DNA of 25,641 bases from a bacterium (GTDB lineage: Bacteria > JAUVQV01 > DATDCY01), in NCBI GenBank assembly GCA_036524115.1, contig DATDCY010000159.1:1-25641 (forward strand). Reading direction: 5' to 3'. Both the position numbers and the translations under genes were made by a program. The notes under the pieces were generated by a model. It was not told the DNA's origin and ran no database searches. It was given only the letters and a program-made list of their open reading frames with translations. Of this stretch, positions 23,678 to 25,641 are shown one piece after another (position 1 is the first letter of the stretch; the number at the start of each line of letters is the position of its first letter).

Positions 23678-24226
23678 TCATGGCTGCCCGGCCGTGGTCG
23701 CCTTCCCGCTTTCTCCTTCCGCGCCTGCGCCCGGCCCGCCGTCCGCGTCCCCCGCCCCTCGCCGCTGGACCAGCGCCGCGAGCATCCAGATCGCGCCGCC
23801 GACGGTGAGGGCCAGCACCGGGCCGAGCGTGAACGCGCCGATCAGCCACTCCCAGAAGCGGTCCAGCGCCTCGCGCCCGAGCGTGCGCATCGAAATCTCG
23901 GTGAGGAACTCGCCGTGCCGCAGGTAGTACCCGGTCTCGATGCAGAGCGCCGGGACGAACGGCGGCATGCCGAGCTGGTTCGCCCCGAGGGCCATCAGCC
24001 GGTTCAGCCGCAGGCGCCGGGCCAGCGCGTAGACCAGCAGCGTGTGCAGTCCGATCACGGGCAGGGCGCCGACGAACATGCCGAGCGCCGCGGCGGCCGC
24101 GAGGCTGCGGGGGGTGGCGTGCTCCGCGAGCAGGCGCCGCACCAGGCGGACGGGGTGCAGCAGCAGCAGGCGGTAGGCGCGCGAGGTCATCGTCAGCTTG
24201 AGGCGCGTGCCGCGCGTGCCGTCCAT
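23678..24226 (-). CDS. DUF2062 membrane protein
   Basis: 182 residues with the DUF2062 pattern: AAALGMFVGALPVIGLHTLL, then LARRLRLNRLMALGANQLGM, then PPFVPALCIETGYYLRHGEF and a C-terminal hydrophobic pair (LIGAFTLGPVLALTVGGAIW). About four membrane segments and an Ala/Gly-rich cytoplasmic tail. The family is widespread and uncharacterised; it sometimes neighbours or is fused to glycosyltransferases. I choose the ATG at 24226 because a TTGACA/GATCAT promoter ends 5 nt before it, giving a leaderless message. In-frame ATGs at 24274 (upstream of that promoter) and 24190 are alternatives. It is divergent from the MoxR gene. Confidence 0.83.
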   Translation of the reverse strand: MDGTRGTRLKLTMTSRAYRLLLLHPVRLVRRLLAEHATPRSLAAAAALGMFVGALPVIGLHTLLVYALARRLRLNRLMALGANQLGMPPFVPALCIETGYYLRHGEFLTEISMRTLGREALDRFWEWLIGAFTLGPVLALTVGGAIWMLAALVQRRGAGDADGGPGAGAEGESGKATTAGQP

Positions 24227-24231
24227 TCCCC

Positions 24232-24261
24232 ATGATCGACGCCCCCGCGCGGCGTTGTCAA
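24232..24261 (-). promoter_or_regulatory. Promoter of the DUF2062 gene, predicted leaderless
   Basis: Minus strand: TTGACA (24261-24256), an 18-bp spacer, GATCAT (24237-24232, 4 of 6 matches), then GGGGA and the ATG. Transcription should start at or beside the start codon. Confidence 0.5.
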
Positions 24262-24285
24262 CAACGCGACGCACCCCCGGCGGTG

Positions 24286-24291
24286 TACAAT
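24286..24291 (+). promoter_or_regulatory. Candidate -10 box (TACAAT) for the MoxR-like gene
   Basis: TACAAT lies 9 nt before the GTG at 24301, so the transcript would start ~2-3 nt from the start codon. No matching -35 is seen at 16-18 bp; a TTGTCA is 25 bp upstream, too far. Confidence 0.4.
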
Positions 24292-24300
24292 CGCCCCGCC

Positions 24301-25203
24301 GTGCACGCCATCTTCGCCGACGTCGGCTCGCTCGAGCGGGCCCTGCGCGCCCAGGGCTACCTCGCGGACCGCCCGACCGCCGTGTCGCTCTTCCTCGCAG
24401 GAAGGCTGGGGAGGCCGCTGCTTCTGGAAGGCCCCGCCGGGACGGGCAAGACCGAGCTGGCCAAGGCGCTCGCGGCGGCGCTCGCGGCGCCGCTGATCCG
24501 CCTCCAGTGCTACGAGGGTCTGGACGAGGCCAAGGCCCTCTACGAGTGGGAGTACGGCAAGCAGCTGCTCTACACGCAGATCCTGCGCGATGCGATCGCG
24601 GGCGCGGTCGGCACGGCCGGGTCGCTCGCCGACGCGGCCGCGATCGTGCGCCGCGAGGGCAACGTCTTCTTCACCCGCGACTTCCTGCTGCCGCGGCCGC
24701 TGCTGGCGGCGATCCTCTCGCCCGAGCCGTGCGTCCTGCTGATCGACGAGATCGACCGCGCCGACGAGGAGTTCGAGGCCTTCCTCCTCGAGGTGCTCTC
24801 CGACTTCCAGGTGAGCATTCCCGAGCTGGGGACCATCCGCGCGGCGACACGGCCGGCGGTGGTGCTCACCTCCAACGCGACGCGCGAGCTCTCGGAGGCG
24901 CTGCGCCGCCGCTGCCTCTTCCAGCCGCTGGCCTACCCGACGCCGGAGCGCGAGGCGCAGATCATCCGGACCCGCGAGCCGGAGCTGCCGGCACAGCTCG
25001 TCGCGGAGGTCACTCGCTTCGTCGCCAAGGCGCGCGAGCTGCAGCTGCGCAAGCGCCCCTCGATCGCCGAGGCCCTCGACTGGGCCGCGGCGCTGGCGCT
25101 GCTGCACGCCGACCGCCTCGACCGCGACGTGGTGCGCGACACGATCGGGGCCCTGCTCAAGGACCCCGCCGACATCGACACCGTGCTGCGCGGCAGGCTC
25201 TAG
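24301..25203 (+). CDS. MoxR-family AAA+ ATPase (CoxD-like)
   Basis: 300 residues from the GTG at 24301. Walker A is GPAGTGKT (44-51), Walker B CVLLIDEIDRAD starts near 144, sensor 1 is in VVLTSNATRELSEALRRRC with an arginine-finger-like end, and the lid domain follows (RFVAKARELQLRKRPSIAEA). The ~40-residue insert between YEWEYGKQLLYTQ and FFTRDFLLPRPLLAAI is typical of CoxD/MoxR chaperone ATPases. These act with VWA proteins to mature metal enzymes or complexes, and the next gene is such a VWA protein. A longer frame from ATG 24232 exists but starts upstream of the likely promoter, so GTG 24301 is preferred. Confidence 0.88.
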   Translation: MHAIFADVGSLERALRAQGYLADRPTAVSLFLAGRLGRPLLLEGPAGTGKTELAKALAAALAAPLIRLQCYEGLDEAKALYEWEYGKQLLYTQILRDAIAGAVGTAGSLADAAAIVRREGNVFFTRDFLLPRPLLAAILSPEPCVLLIDEIDRADEEFEAFLLEVLSDFQVSIPELGTIRAATRPAVVLTSNATRELSEALRRRCLFQPLAYPTPEREAQIIRTREPELPAQLVAEVTRFVAKARELQLRKRPSIAEALDWAAALALLHADRLDRDVVRDTIGALLKDPADIDTVLRGRL

Positions 25204-25214
25204 CCGGGACCGGA

Positions 25215-25641
25215 GTGGAGCGGCGCATCCTCGCGCTCGGGCGGGCGCTGCGGGACGGCGGCGCGCCGGTCTCGACGCCGGAGGTCCTGGACGCGGGCCG
25301 GGCGGCGCTCGCCGTCGGCGTCCGGCGGCGCGACGACCTGCGCGCCGCGCTGCGCGCCTCCCTCGTCAAGCGCCTCGACGACGTGCCGGCCTTCGACGAG
25401 CACTTCGAGCGGCTCTTTCCCGCGGGGATTCCCAGGCCGGCTCGGCGTCGCGGCGACCGCGGCGCGGGCGCGGCGGGCGCCGGGCCGGCGGATGAAGGCG
25501 CGGGGGGCGGAGCGGGAACAGCCGCCGGAGGCATGGCAGCGCAGACCGCTCGCTCGGACGCGCCGTCCCGCGAGACCGGTGACGAACGGCGCGGGGACAC
25601 CGACGGCGGTTTGGGGGAGACCGGGACCGAGGCGGAGACGC
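25215..25641 (+). CDS. CoxE-like VWA domain protein, N-terminal part (runs off right edge)
   Basis: The GTG at 25215 opens a frame that stays open to the end of the window (142 codons). The first ~75 residues, LGRALRDGGAPVSTPEVLDA, then LRAALRASLVKRLDDVPAFD, then EHFERLFPAG, match the start of CoxE/VWA-containing proteins paired with MoxR ATPases. After that comes a Gly/Ala/Arg-rich low-complexity linker (GAGAAGAGPADEGAGGGAG) that normally precedes the VWA fold. The VWA domain itself would lie beyond the window. It starts 11 bp after the ATPase stop, so the two genes form one operon. Confidence 0.75.
   Translation, partial: MERRILALGRALRDGGAPVSTPEVLDAGRAALAVGVRRRDDLRAALRASLVKRLDDVPAFDEHFERLFPAGIPRPARRRGDRGAGAAGAGPADEGAGGGAGTAAGGMAAQTARSDAPSRETGDERRGDTDGGLGETGTEAET

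Noticed and set aside
1-25641. tRNA, rRNA or CRISPR loci
   Set aside because: Scanning by eye found no cloverleaf-like, rRNA-like or regularly spaced repeat sequence; a tRNAscan/Infernal run would be needed to exclude small RNAs completely.

Overview
The window comes from a very GC-rich, tightly packed bacterial chromosome. There are few long gaps, many 4-bp ATGA/GTGA gene overlaps, and strong G/C preference at third codon positions. A Ni-type anaerobic CO dehydrogenase with its ferredoxin and flavoprotein, a two-subunit iron-sulfur fumarase, an FmdB zinc ribbon and a CoxDE-like ATPase/VWA pair suggest an anaerobic or facultative Gram-negative bacterium, perhaps Desulfobacterota/Deltaproteobacteria or a related candidate lineage. 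No rRNA, tRNA, CRISPR, integrase or phage module was seen, so the taxonomic guess is inference only.

Layout. (1) 1-2159: two homologous, non-identical pieces of the PntA membrane domain lie head to head, each cut at the linker where the NAD-binding domain should begin. A complete pntB follows the plus-strand piece. (2) 2186-5813, minus: cooS, cooF and an FAD/NAD oxidoreductase form a CO-to-NAD(P)H operon behind a recognisable sigma70-type promoter. (3) 6136-9552, plus: a NodI/NodJ-like ABC exporter and a secreted YiiX-like papain-fold hydrolase. (4) 9563-13085, minus: an MsbA-like exporter, an exported tyrosine-phosphatase-fold protein and an MGDG/diglucosyl-diacylglycerol-type glycosyltransferase, probably an envelope glycolipid operon. 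(5) 13166-14922, plus: two exported surface proteins, one with collagen-like Gly-X-Y repeats around a chitin-binding-like module and one with a phage tail-collar fold. (6) 15019-16843: an orphan PAS protein, an FmdB-family regulator (minus) and a PP-loop tRNA-thiolation-type ATPase. (7) 17027-23036, plus: fumarase alpha and beta, then glgB and malQ. (8) 23047-25641: a coiled-coil protein and a DUF2062 membrane protein (both minus), then a MoxR-type ATPase and the start of a CoxE-like VWA protein that leaves the window.

The most notable structure is between fumarase beta and glgB. A 120-bp MITE/BIME-like element (18443-18562) has 26-27-bp inverted ends that are themselves palindromes, and it is flanked by a 5-bp direct repeat, CTGAC. 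That repeat contains the fumarase stop codon, so the insertion duplicated the stop. Removing the element and one repeat copy restores a tight TGA-CGCC-ATG junction. The element carries a 27-codon ORF with a good ribosome binding site that ends on the duplicated TGA four bases before glgB, so it may keep glgB translationally coupled.

A second theme is promoter placement. TTGACA-type promoters can be read upstream of cooS, fmdB, the DUF2062 gene and the coiled-coil gene. For fmdB and DUF2062 the -10 box ends only 5-6 nt before the ATG, which predicts leaderless mRNAs. Weaker candidates of the same kind precede the MsbA-like and MoxR genes.
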